Source: Bicyclus anynana
Lineage: Eukaryota; Arthropoda; Insecta; Lepidoptera; Nymphalidae
Length of the DNA stretch: 64,000 bases
Assembly (NCBI RefSeq): GCF_947172395.1
Contig: NC_069093.1
Location: 11,691,561-11,755,560 of the forward strand
Direction of reading: 5' to 3'
Shown here: positions 54,581 through 64,000 of the stretch, piece after piece
How the letters are laid out: each line of letters begins with the position of its first letter
Numbering within the stretch: the first letter of the stretch is position 1
The notes under the pieces: model-generated
What the model was told of the DNA's origin: nothing
The model's input: the letters and a program-made list of their open reading frames with translations, nothing else
Database searches by the model: none
Program-made: the position numbers and the translations under genes

Positions 54581-57500
54581 ATGTTCGCCACCACAGGCAT
54601 GGTAGCGGCACCACAGCAAGCGACTGGCCAGGTCGCGCAGAATGGGAGCACCACACTCCCTAGGTCCCATCACCAGAGAACAGGTAAACAATTCCTACTA
54701 TTGATTTACTTAGAATATGATTCGATTTCTATTTTAAAACCGAAATTCTAATATGCAAATACATTATACATAACACATGCTTGAACGTTAACATGAATAC
54801 ATTAAACTCATTAGGTAACCAAGTGTTGTGAATCAAGATTTTGTGTGACATAATTTTTATAGCCTGTTACTATCTAAGGCAACTTATATTATCACTTTTA
54901 TATTTCTGATATATCCACCTAAGAATAAATGAATTATTTATAGCCACATTATTCTCACATTAAAATAAAGTAGGGAATCCTAAAGTGCTTTTCTGATAGA
55001 ATGCGTATGGTGACAGTCACCTGTATGACATTCATAATTACACACTTTTATCGTGAATACAAACTCATTGCACCATCCTACATGAAACAAACTGCAATTA
55101 CTTTTAATACTTAAAATGTTTCTAAATTTTTAGGAAGGCCACCCGCAGCTCCTAAATCATACGACTACCTTTTAAAAGTATTACTGGTGGGTGACTCTGA
55201 CGTGGGCAAGCAGGAGATTTTGCAGGATCTAGAGGATGGTTCTGCTGACTCCCCATTCTGTAGCGGCAGTGGTATGTTTTAAAAAGACTTTATTTTGTAT
55301 TCAAATATAGTTACTTCTTACTATATAACACAGTTTATTGATCTTTATTTAAACAAATAAGATGTTTCAATGCATGACAAATTAAATTTACATTAATAAA
55401 AGTTAGTTGTCCAGTTTGTATATTACAAAATTATGAACTTAAGCAATCCATTTGTATGAAACAAAGTCAGGTTAGTTACACCATTTATAACTCCAGAACA
55501 GCTTATCAGATTTGCATTAATAAATTTGGCTCAGAGAGAGTCTAGAATGGCATACAGGCTACTTTTATCCTAATAATCCTTGGGAATTTATTGTGTAAGT
55601 CAGACTGGTACACACGTGAGAGAGATGAATGTTACCATTCCATGGATTCACCATATGGGTGCTGGGTCTGTTGTGTGGCAGACAACTCAGAACAGAACCT
55701 GGTACTTGTGACCAACATGTGTAGGGTTAAGAATTTCCTTCACAAGCAACATTTTACTTCCATACTTAAATACAACACTATAAAGTTTTTTTCTTATACC
55801 ATATTTTAACCCCATATTGAGTTCTAATTTTACAATAACTGTCTACTAAAAATATTGTATAACTCGTGTGCATTAACTTGGCACCTTGCTAGCAAACAAA
55901 CACAGTACAAGCATCATTGGAGCCAGGTGTCAAGTTAGTTAGTTATGCATGAGCTGTTTGTATATTTATTGTCAATAAAATTTTTAGCTTACAAAACTAC
56001 GACAATTCTCTTGGACGGTAAAAGAGTTAAGCTACAACTTTGGGATGCATCCGGCCAAGGCAGATTTTGCACAATCATTCGCTCATATTCAAGAGGGGCG
56101 CAGGGAATACTGCTTGTGTATGACATTACAAATAAATGGTCTTTTGACAGTATCGACAGGTGGCTGGAAGAGGTAGAGAAGGTGAGCATATCCTTCTAAA
56201 ATCTAAAATATGAAATTATGAAGTTGTTAAATTAGTTGATGTAATTTCTTGTCTTTAAATCATTACATAATTTAATAATGTAATTAAATCAATATTATTC
56301 ATTAATAGGTGATCATATTAGTTAGAGAATGGTTTACAGGTTTTGAAAGAGTACAGAGTACTGTTGTGTGTATTAACTATTAATATATTATTGATAATGA
56401 CTGGGACCAGCACTTTGAAGCAAGGAGGTGTAACATTCTTACTCTACAATTTCTCTAAAAAAAGAAACCCTCAAACTCTAGTAAAGTTGATGCAAAGACA
56501 TCCAAAGCTAATGAGAAATAATGGGGCAGTTAATTTTAGTTGATAAAATAATGAATTTACTTGTTGTTCTTAGCATACACCAGGAGTGCCAAAGGTTTTA
56601 GTTGGCAACCGGTTGCACCTAGCGTTCAAACGACAAGTACAGGAGAGAGACGCTGAACTGTACGCTGCAAAGAACCACATGGCATTCTTTGAAGTTAGCC
56701 CTCTGTGTGACTTCAATATACGCGAGAGCTTCTGTGAATTGTCTCGAATGGCTCTGCACAGGAACGGCATGGAAAGGCTGTGGAGAAGTAACAAAGGTAA
56801 GTTTTGAGTTTAAAAAAATATTTTTTATAATTTATCATTATTCCTGCAATCTGTCATGTGATATTCAGCTGGATTTTGAGTATTATTAATAAGGCTTGTT
56901 AGGTGAATGAAAAGTGTTAAAACTTTATTCACAACCAAAAGAATCTTTTAATAAAACAAAATTGTAACAGGCAGTACTTTTATGTTGATTGTCTATTTAA
57001 TGCAGTGGGTAGTGGGTACTAGCAAAAATTCACAAACCAAGCAAATGGCCTATCTGAGGGTAATTGGTTGACCATTTAAGCCAGCCTATAAACTGAGCAT
57101 ACTTCATAGGAGTACACTGTACGACAAATAAATTACAACTGATAGATCAGGACATCATAAAGGTCCTTAAACAAGGTTGCAGGACAAGACTAATCACTAG
57201 GTACACGAAATCTTGAAGAACTGAAAGACCCTGACAGCAAATGACCCTTGACATGATGCAATTGTAAACTGAAAATTTTGAAGAGGCACTGCAAAAGAAA
57301 AATTTTATTGAAAATTTCGTAGGTATTGCTAATGCATCAAAATCTTTTTGTCATACCAGAATAAGTGATTACTTTAACACCAAATTCACAAATTTGCATA
57401 ACTATGTATGTGTACATTATTCGTTATATTTTTCACTATCCCCCACCCATATCCCATACAATACGCTTTCCCGTCTAAGACGCGTTTTTAGTTGGGTCCC

Positions 57501-57766
57501 TGCGAAATCGTATTAAACGGGTTCTACTGTATTGACTTTGACTTTCGTTTGTAGTTCTCAGCCTGCAAGAGCTGTGCTGTCGCGCGATAGTGGCGCGCAC
57601 GTCCGTGTACGGGCTGGAGCGGCTGCCTTTGCCCACCACGCTCAAGTCGCACCTCAAGTCGTACGCCATCTCCGCCGCGCCCAGCCGCCACCGCGCGCGC
57701 GCCACCAAGCACCCGCACCACACGCGGCTCAACTGCACCGGACGGAACTCCTGCAATATCGTATAA
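54581..57766 (+). CDS. Rab40: Rab40-type small GTPase with SOCS box, 5 coding exons
   Basis: Rab GTPase fused to a SOCS box; family members recruit Elongin B/C and Cullin-5 to form a ubiquitin ligase at membranes. Coding exons: 54581-54683, 55134-55271, 55988-56181, 56574-56796, 57555-57766. All introns are GT-AG with matching phases; total 289 residues. An in-frame TAA at 54542-54544 with no other ATG between supports the start. Residues 1-43 form a Gln/Thr/Pro-rich N-terminal extension. G1 is GDSDVGKQ (54-61, Gln where most Rabs have Ser/Thr), G3 is WDASGQG (99-105), and G4 is the atypical GNRLHL (156-161), all features I associate with Rab40. The SOCS box starts SLQELCCRAI (222-231, BC box) and includes LPLP (243-246, Cul5-box type). 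The C-terminus CNIV (286-289) is a CaaX-type prenylation signal. Exon 5 is strongly GC-rich. Candidate AATAAA signals lie near 58576 and 58918. Confidence 0.95.
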
Positions 57767-57800
57767 ACTACCCTTTTTTTATTATTTTTTTTTTTACAGC

Positions 57801-58062
57801 GTGATTTCAATGTTTGGAACTTCATTTGTTATCTACGGTCACGGCAGTGTTGCCAACGTTTAAAAAAGCATGATTTTTTTTTTATTTATTATATTTACAG
57901 TGTGATTTATAGAGATTCATCTAATATCTATGGTCACGGCAGTGTTGCCAACGTTTAAAAAAGCATGATTTTTTTTTATTTATTATATTAACAGTGTGAT
58001 TTATAGAGATTCATCTACTATCTATGATCACGAAAGTGTTGCCAACATATTGAAAATATGTA
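57801..58062. repeat. Three tandem units of about 95-100 bp after Rab40 stop
   Basis: Units start at 57801, 57901 and 57995, each with GTGATTT near the start, a GGTCACGGCAGTGTTGCCAA-like core (ATGATCACGAAAGTGTTGCC in unit 3) and a T-rich end finishing ACAG in units 1 and 2. Likely within the Rab40 3' UTR or just after it. Confidence 0.85.
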
Positions 58063-58080
58063 TTTTTTTTATTTTTTTTT

Positions 58081-58413
58081 CAAAAATAGCGTCGCCGATA
58101 ACGTTGCCAGCAGTCAACACTAAAAAACAATGTGTATAATGGCTGGAGCATGCCAACATAAATTTAGCAACACTAACAAAACAATCTTACAGGTTTCCCT
58201 TTTTCATAGTAGACTCGTAGATTAGTTTGATTTATGAAAACCTCAAACCACACATTTTGAAAAATAACGTCGCCGTCACTCTAAAAAGCAATGTGTATAA
58301 TGGTTGGAGCATGCCAACATAAATTTAGCAACACTAACAAAACAATATTATTGGTTTCGATTTTTCATAGTAGAACCGTAATCAGTTTGATTATGGTTCC
58401 CTCAAACCACCCA
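58081..58413. repeat. Two tandem units of about 160-180 bp
   Basis: AATGTGTATAATGGCTGGAG (58129) and AATGTGTATAATGGTTGGAG (58290), each preceded by CGTCGCCG and followed by CATGCCAACATAAATTTAGC and a TTTTTCATAGTAGA block. Confidence 0.85.
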
Positions 58414-59246
58414 AATGTACAGAAGTATTGCAAGTATTCATTATTCCAATGACCATAGATATAATTTTTTGACAGACATCTTATAGAAATTTATTCTAGT
58501 TCTCATGTATGTCTCTGATAAAATATTCAATTGAGGATATTTCTATCACTTTAAAACACTAACATATCGCATGCAATAAATTGATCCAACATTAAATTAG
58601 TTTTCTGCTACACAAAGATACTTACAGACTGCCATTGTAATAATAAACACTGCATGCTGATCAATTAGTCAGAATACTTATAGAAGCAATACAATATATA
58701 GCGATTTCCATATTGAATCCTAAACACTTTACACAGGCTGTAACTGACAACGGATTTGTGATTAGATTAAGTTTAGAATATAAGGATATTTGTTACTTAA
58801 ACATAATATGTATTGTGAATTTTGTGAATATAAGTGTTATTTAATTATAACAATAATATGTGAATATTTTGTAGCACGGCAACTAAGTATTTGTCCTTTT
58901 ATTAATATAGATAATTATAAATAAATTATATTGTCGCGTCGAGCTCTCAGTTTGCTCTGAACTGAACATAATAAGACACATCATTGGTCTCAACGTTCCT
59001 CTTAGCTCAAACCCTTAACCATGGATTAAGGTTTAAACAACAATTTTCTTCATAGTAAAGAGGACCTAATCACTAATGTTTAAAGTTCACTTTACTTTGA
59101 AGAAATTTGAGGTTTAAATCATTACCCAAGTTTAAAAATAAGGCCATCAGAATTGACAAGCTAGTCTCAATGAAATCCTACAGGGACGTTGCTGTGGTCA
59201 ATTAATAATTATGAAAATGTTTATTAAATTGATACTCCACGTATTA
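58414..59246. other. Region downstream of the Rab40 tandem repeats
   Basis: Contains candidate AATAAA signals near 58576 and 58918; no gene or repeat recognised. Confidence 0.4.
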
Positions 59247-59480
59247 GGCCGGCCGCATACACTTGTTTTCTGTATTCGTTTTCCTAGTGCGTAATTTTGA
59301 TTTGGTATTCCGCGAGACTACCGCTCTTCTTTCGAAATGTCGCAAGGTCTCGCATTCGTTTCGTACGCGCGGAATTTGTTCCGATCGGAAAAAAACGTAC
59401 GTGTGCGTCATTTAATGTATTTTATATTTATTTTACGCATTATGTTTTCCGAGCATGGAAAACGAATGAATGCGGCCGGA
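59247..59480. mobile_element. MITE with GGCCGGCCGCAT ends
   Basis: GGCCGGCCGCAT at 59247 and ATGCGGCCGG at about 59471-59480 are inverted, with TTCGTTTTCC / GGAAAACGAA continuing the pairing. A degenerate direct repeat of TTTCCGAGCACGGAAAACG-type sequence follows to about 59545. Confidence 0.55.
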
Positions 59481-59658
59481 TTGTATGCATTATTATTTCC
59501 GAGCACGGAAAACGGATTCGGTAAACGAGTGAATGCGGGAGGTCTTAATAAATAAACTGGACATATTTGGACACTAATCCTGGCTGAAGGAAAGTCAGTC
59601 TTTTATAGACGATATCAGCTGCGCACTATAATATTGAGTAATAATATTGCGTATTGAA

Positions 59659-59747
59659 TCTATACTAATAATATAAAAAGGAAAGATATGATTTTTTTGT
59701 TTGTTGGCATTGCATACTGCGCGGACGAAACCGCGGCGTTCTGCTAG
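59659..59747 (+). mobile_element. Minimal Helitron-like element, 89 bp
   Basis: TCTATACTAATAATATAAAA start after an A, end ACCGCGGCGTTCTGCTAG before a T, with a GCGGACGAAACCGC hairpin-forming region. Both termini in only 89 bases. Confidence 0.7.
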
Positions 59748-59793
59748 TGTAGTATAAAACTACTTTCGTGCTTCATGTTCAGAGCGAACAAGT

Positions 59794-59949
59794 TAAAGTC
59801 CGGCCGCTCAGAGATTGCGTTTCTGACAGGTCGTGATCGAATGGGCTGTGTAAAATGAGAGAGGGACAAAAAAAGAGGCAATTGTAATTGAATGTTTGTC
59901 CCATTCGCACAACCTGTCAGTAACGAAATCTCTGAGCGGCCGGACTTTA
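59794..59949. mobile_element. MITE with about 38-bp TIRs
   Basis: TAAAGTCCGGCCGCTCAGAG at 59795 and CTCTGAGCGGCCGGACTTTA at the right edge are exact complements, and pairing continues through the ACAGGT/ACCTGT blocks with a few mismatches. 156 bp, no ORF. Confidence 0.85.
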
Positions 59950-60125
59950 GCGCGGACTACACAAGCAGCTGGGTAGTAACTGTGAACCAGACTTGTGAAC
60001 TTAAGACGCTCGTTTATCAAACTGAGGACGGCATTCAAATGGTTCACAGATACATTATAGTGTATTTAGACATATCAGGTGTAAAGTGTATCTCAAGTTT
60101 ACGAGAAAATCTATTCTTTAGGAGT

Positions 60126-60276
60126 AGAGTGCGGGCACGATGAGTTTGCGCGTGGCCAAAATCGGAACTAATCAAAAGTTCCGCCATCTTGTCGTCTATC
60201 TCAGTCTATCTCTTGGCGGGTAAAAGAGATCACTAAAACTGGCAACCTAATTGCAGACTTATCTTGCGCGCACTCT
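60126..60276. mobile_element. Short MITE with AGAGTGCG ends
   Basis: AGAGTGCGGGCACGAT at 60126 pairs imperfectly with TCTTGCGCGCACTCT at the right edge. 151 bp, non-coding. Confidence 0.6.
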
Positions 60277-62198
60277 AAATACATAAAACCGTCATAATAA
60301 TATATAACGTTGAAGCGGAATTTTGACCTTGGACATATTTTCAACCCCTTCCTAGATATGTCTGGATAAACTAATAACTTTTAATATACCTATGTCATAG
60401 GACTAGCTAGTTGTAACGTATACTGGTGATACAATATTATGTACTAACTACTAACATAATGACCTTCCAATTCGAGGATTTATATTTTTCACAGGATATA
60501 ACAAATACTGTCTTTAGTATTTCCAAAACATATCTTACTGATAGAAACATGACTAGTAAAACACCTGAGAAAGATTAGATACTTAATAAGTACCTATACC
60601 TACTTCCATCGTTTTAAAAACTCCAGAAATAGTATTCAAGATTTTTCAAAATTTACGTATAAAATTGTCTATATAACATCTCCATCTCAAACGTAGTTTC
60701 GAAATAATATTAAGTAGAAATCTATAAAAATATGTAATTCCATCCCTCAATATCGGATGCCTCAAGATTCTCGGTCACAATTTAGACGGATTTCAACCTA
60801 GCGAAGAGCAGCACACCTTTTATTATCAAAGTATAAGAAGTTGAAAATTAGAGTAACTAATCCCCGAAAGTATGAGAGGTAGTTATTTTCGACAATTTCA
60901 AGCTATGCCAATAAATAGTCAGTAACAAATGCCGCCACGCTGCGTTTCGCTAGATATACGCAAGCTTGTACCCACGTGTTGAGCAAATGACTAAACTACA
61001 GCGAAAAACGTCTTTTCGCCTTTCGTAGATAATTTTCGCAACACGTATTCACCCCAAAGAGGAATTATTTGCCTTTATATGTATCATACATCTTTTTTTT
61101 TTTTACATTTCACTTTTCAGTTTACCTTCGAATTGAAGTGAACTTAAATAAGTACAATTTTATTAATTAAGGTACTTGGAGGTCTTGAAAATATTTATAT
61201 TGTCCATTAAAAATAAGCATAGTTTCGATGTAAGTTTTCACAAATATTTTGTTTAAAATATACAAAGTAACTGTTTCTTAATTAAATAAAATTTGAATGC
61301 CGAATGCCAAATTCTAATATCGCGGAATTCAAATTGGGTATTTTCTGATCATTTTTCGAATTAGCACAATAGTTGAATCGTTTAGATCGCTGTGTGACCA
61401 TGACTTTATTTTTTAATTTATATAATTGTATCTAACTACGGTTGTGTATGCGTTTCATCATAATATGACGATACATCATTTATTTTTTGCATTTAACATT
61501 TCATATAACATAGCATCTACATTACATAATTTTAATGAATTTAAATAATAACTCTTAAACATGCCCATATAAAGAATGTTAATTGTAACAAAGTGTCTTA
61601 GAAATAAATTTAAATGGCATGGCAGACTGATTAATTTATACATTGTGGTGCCAGGATGTCAGGAAATATTAGCGAAAAGTCCCGTTTTTCTAGAAGAGAA
61701 AAGTTCACACTTGATTGGAACGTATTCCAGTTTTACAATTTAATCTATGCTTTATACGATATTTTACTACCTAAAAATATTTTGTCAACAAAAATCCCGA
61801 TTTGAAAACAATGATTTAGAAAACAACCGGAACCAGAAAGATTTTTTTACCTGGCAACACTAAGAACACGTCATAGACAAGGGCCTCATATATAATTTTA
61901 TAACGTTTATTAACCGTCTAGCGGCATCTGCTCATGTTTGTATAAAATGTTTAGCAATGGATTGTAAATAGGAAGTTGAACAACTGTGTCATTCAATGCA
62001 TGTTTGGTCCAATCCGTCCCTAGAAGGTAACTGAGTCATTTATGCGTAATTCAATATTGTATTAGCCTTCAATAAACCCTAACGCAGCTGTTCCACGTTT
62101 ACTTGATACACTTCGTGCATGCCACGTGACTCAATGCACTATTCTGACATACTTTGCTCTTGACTGTTTGTTATTTTAAAGACTTGCGTATAGTACGA
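60277..62198. other. Intergenic, nothing recognised
   Basis: Nearly 2 kb of AT-rich DNA without a credible ORF or repeat that I can identify. Confidence 0.5.
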
Positions 62199-62718
62199 GA
62201 TCCGGCATAAGTATTATAGCCCTCATCTGTTATTTAATTGGGATAAGAAATAAATGATAGATAATGTTCACAGTGACACATTGCACATTGCACATAGGTT
62301 GTAGTTAAATTGCCTAGATGATTATTTTTTGTTAATTTATTTTATCTCCTTCCCTCATTGAATAATTAAAAAAAAACGTATACTAGTTAATCGAATATAC
62401 CCAAAAGATGTGAATGAGTAAAGATTGTCTGCTTAAACACTACAACTGTGGAGTTGATATAAACAGTAAATTAAGTACTGTTATTTATATTTCATTTCGT
62501 CGTCTAATATGTCAAATGAAAGCTCATTATATGCTTAATTTAAAAATATTCGATTGCCTTTGATATAGTTCATGGTTTCCTAGGTTTTGTGTGAAAATTG
62601 CGTTTGCTTTTGAAACTAGGCAAAATATTTGCAACGTGTCACTGTGAACCTTTTCTATCATTTACTTCATAGCACTTATGAATAACAGATGAGGGTATAC
62701 ATTTCTAATACCGGATCT
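62199..62718. mobile_element. MITE with about 90-bp imperfect TIRs
   Basis: AGATCCGG at 62198-62205 pairs with CCGGATCT (62711-62718). CCCTCATCTGTTATT, AAATGATAGA and GTTCACAGTGACAC in the left arm all recur inverted in the right arm (62631-62700) in the correct mirror order. About 520 bp, no ORF. Confidence 0.85.
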
Positions 62719-62932
62719 TAGACCAGTAGTAGTTACATACATACAATTCTGCTTATATGGCGCATGTTATCTTTTCGATGTCATAACATTCTGTACTTCT
62801 CAGAAATCAATCATAATTTTGCATGTCCATTCTCGAATATCTTCACGAAATTGGTCGACGAAATTTATTTGAACGATACGTTAACACGGTATTTATAATA
62901 CGAACATTAGTTACTGTAGCGTTTTGTCTTTT

Positions 62933-63143
62933 TAATCGACTACGGTAAAGCAAAAATCAAGGTTTATTCTAGCAGATGTATGTATGTTTGTGTTTACGTA
63001 AGTTCCTCCGTAGCACCTAAATTATTTATCCGATTTTGATGAACAATGTATGAATCATTTCGATTATTATTGGACTTCAATAACAGGAGGTAGTCGATTT
63101 AACTTGTAAATGTATTTCAATCGACTTTTTTCCGTAGTCGGTA
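62933..63143. mobile_element. MITE with CGACTACGG ends
   Basis: TAATCGACTACGG at 62933 pairs with CCGTAGTCGGTA ending 63143. The interior contains CCTCCGTAGCACCTAAATTA and an ATCCGATTTTGATGAACAAT stretch of a kind seen in lepidopteran repeats. 211 bp. Confidence 0.65.
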
Positions 63144-63926
63144 TTTTTAACTTTATATCATTTATTTTATTGTCAATTATCAAATAAAATAAATTAATTT
63201 TCCAAATAATAATTACACAAAACTGTATTACACTCAAAATAGACTAATTTCTATAACATTCGATTAATAATTTTAATAAAATATTTTTCTTAATAAATGA
63301 CTATAGATAGGACTGTAGGATTAGTTCAGAATTACACCTAACAATATGTACTTCTATAGAACAAAATTCATGTATATGAACGCAAAATTAAATATTTTGC
63401 TATTATAATATTTTAGTGTTGGCATTCTATAGAAAGTCCTACTATATAAAAAAAAATGTAAATACAAAATAACCTAACGTATGTTTCTTTTCGTATTTTA
63501 TGAATTTGAAAAATGAACCGAAGCTTATCTTTTGTACATACTCTTTCATTTATGTATAGTTAAAATCATTTATTTGTGATTGATATTTAGTACTTTATTA
63601 TATAATCCAAATATACTAATACCAACTAAAAGTTGGGTAAATACAGTCATTATTGTCACTACTAATGTAAGTTGTGAAATAAAACTAATTTAATATTAAA
63701 ACTGTTTTAATTTAATTTATTTAAACCCCGTATCCTACAGTTTAAATCAAAGGAAAACTTAGAGCCAATATTATTTAATGAATTATTATTTAATGAATAC
63801 TTTTAAAAGTGACTTCACAACAACAAAAAAAAATAATTATCATACCCAGCCCTAGACTAAAAAACCTTGCCCATACTCAATTGCTCATAAACCTACAGTT
63901 CGATCAAATTACTACAGTTATATCTA
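63144..63926. other. Intergenic, nothing recognised
   Basis: AT-rich; no coding or repeat signal seen. Confidence 0.5.
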
Positions 63927-64000
63927 CAGGGTGCTGGGAAGTATTTTCCATAACTTCAAGGTTACTGTATAATTTAAATATTAGATATTATGAGTATGAT
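63927..64000. mobile_element. 5' part of a second copy of the 27481 element, cut by window end
   Basis: CAGGGTGCTGGGAAGTATTT and the following CCATAACTTCAAGGT match the left end of the 27481 element (GTATTTTCCATAACTTCAAG in both). It is preceded by TA. The right part lies outside the window. Confidence 0.75.

Noticed and set aside
57475..57825. 116-codon minus ORF opposite Rab40 exon 5
   Set aside because: Shadow of a GC-rich coding exon; the + strand has splice sites and SOCS-box homology.
1..64000. CRISPR array, operons, bacterial terminators
   Set aside because: Eukaryotic split genes and transposons throughout; no regularly spaced direct-repeat array of that kind.

Overview
This is a stretch of an AT-rich insect nuclear genome, almost certainly a moth or butterfly (Lepidoptera). 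The evidence is the density of repeats of lepidopteran type: Lep1-like non-autonomous Helitron fragments with a CGCCCGCGACTTCGTCCGCG-type core next to CTAG, RTE-clade LINE tails ending in GATGATGAT, at least two tRNA-derived SINE families, and many short inverted-repeat (MITE-type) elements. Split eukaryotic genes with GT-AG introns are present. The species cannot be fixed from this sequence alone.

Three protein-coding loci can be supported, all on the + strand in the right half. (1) 38363-39562 is a single-exon 399-residue ORF. I read it as a very divergent member of the insect acid-lipase (lysosomal acid lipase / lipase 3) alpha/beta-hydrolase family that has lost the nucleophile serine motif. 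(2) 46717-52510 is serine hydroxymethyltransferase (Shmt), eight coding exons and 518 residues. It has a mitochondrial-type leader in exon 1 and an internal methionine in exon 2 that would give a 465-residue cytosolic form. (3) 54581-57766 is Rab40, five coding exons and 289 residues, with a Rab GTPase domain, a SOCS box and a C-terminal CNIV prenylation motif. Every splice junction in the two split genes keeps frame.

The left 38 kb contains no gene that I can support. It is a patchwork of transposon debris: RTE LINE C-terminal fragments (eight pieces across the window), a second LINE 3' end present four times, SINE copies, about two dozen Helitron-like fragments, hAT-type MITEs with 8-bp target duplications, and many fold-back MITEs. 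Nested insertions are visible: a SINE inside a LINE at 11.5 kb, an hAT MITE at the head of a SINE at 6.2 kb, and a 37-bp palindrome within a Helitron-like repeat at 27.2 kb. The right end (58-64 kb) returns to intergenic DNA with tandem repeats just after Rab40 and then a run of MITEs.

The most interesting points are the intact but apparently catalytically dead lipase-like ORF, a SINE that runs to within about 10 bases of a Shmt splice acceptor, a 2.1-kb segment bounded by inverted repeats just upstream of Shmt exon 1, and a set of perfect snap-back hairpins with loops of only 3-13 bases. All family assignments were made by eye from recognised motifs; no database search was run.
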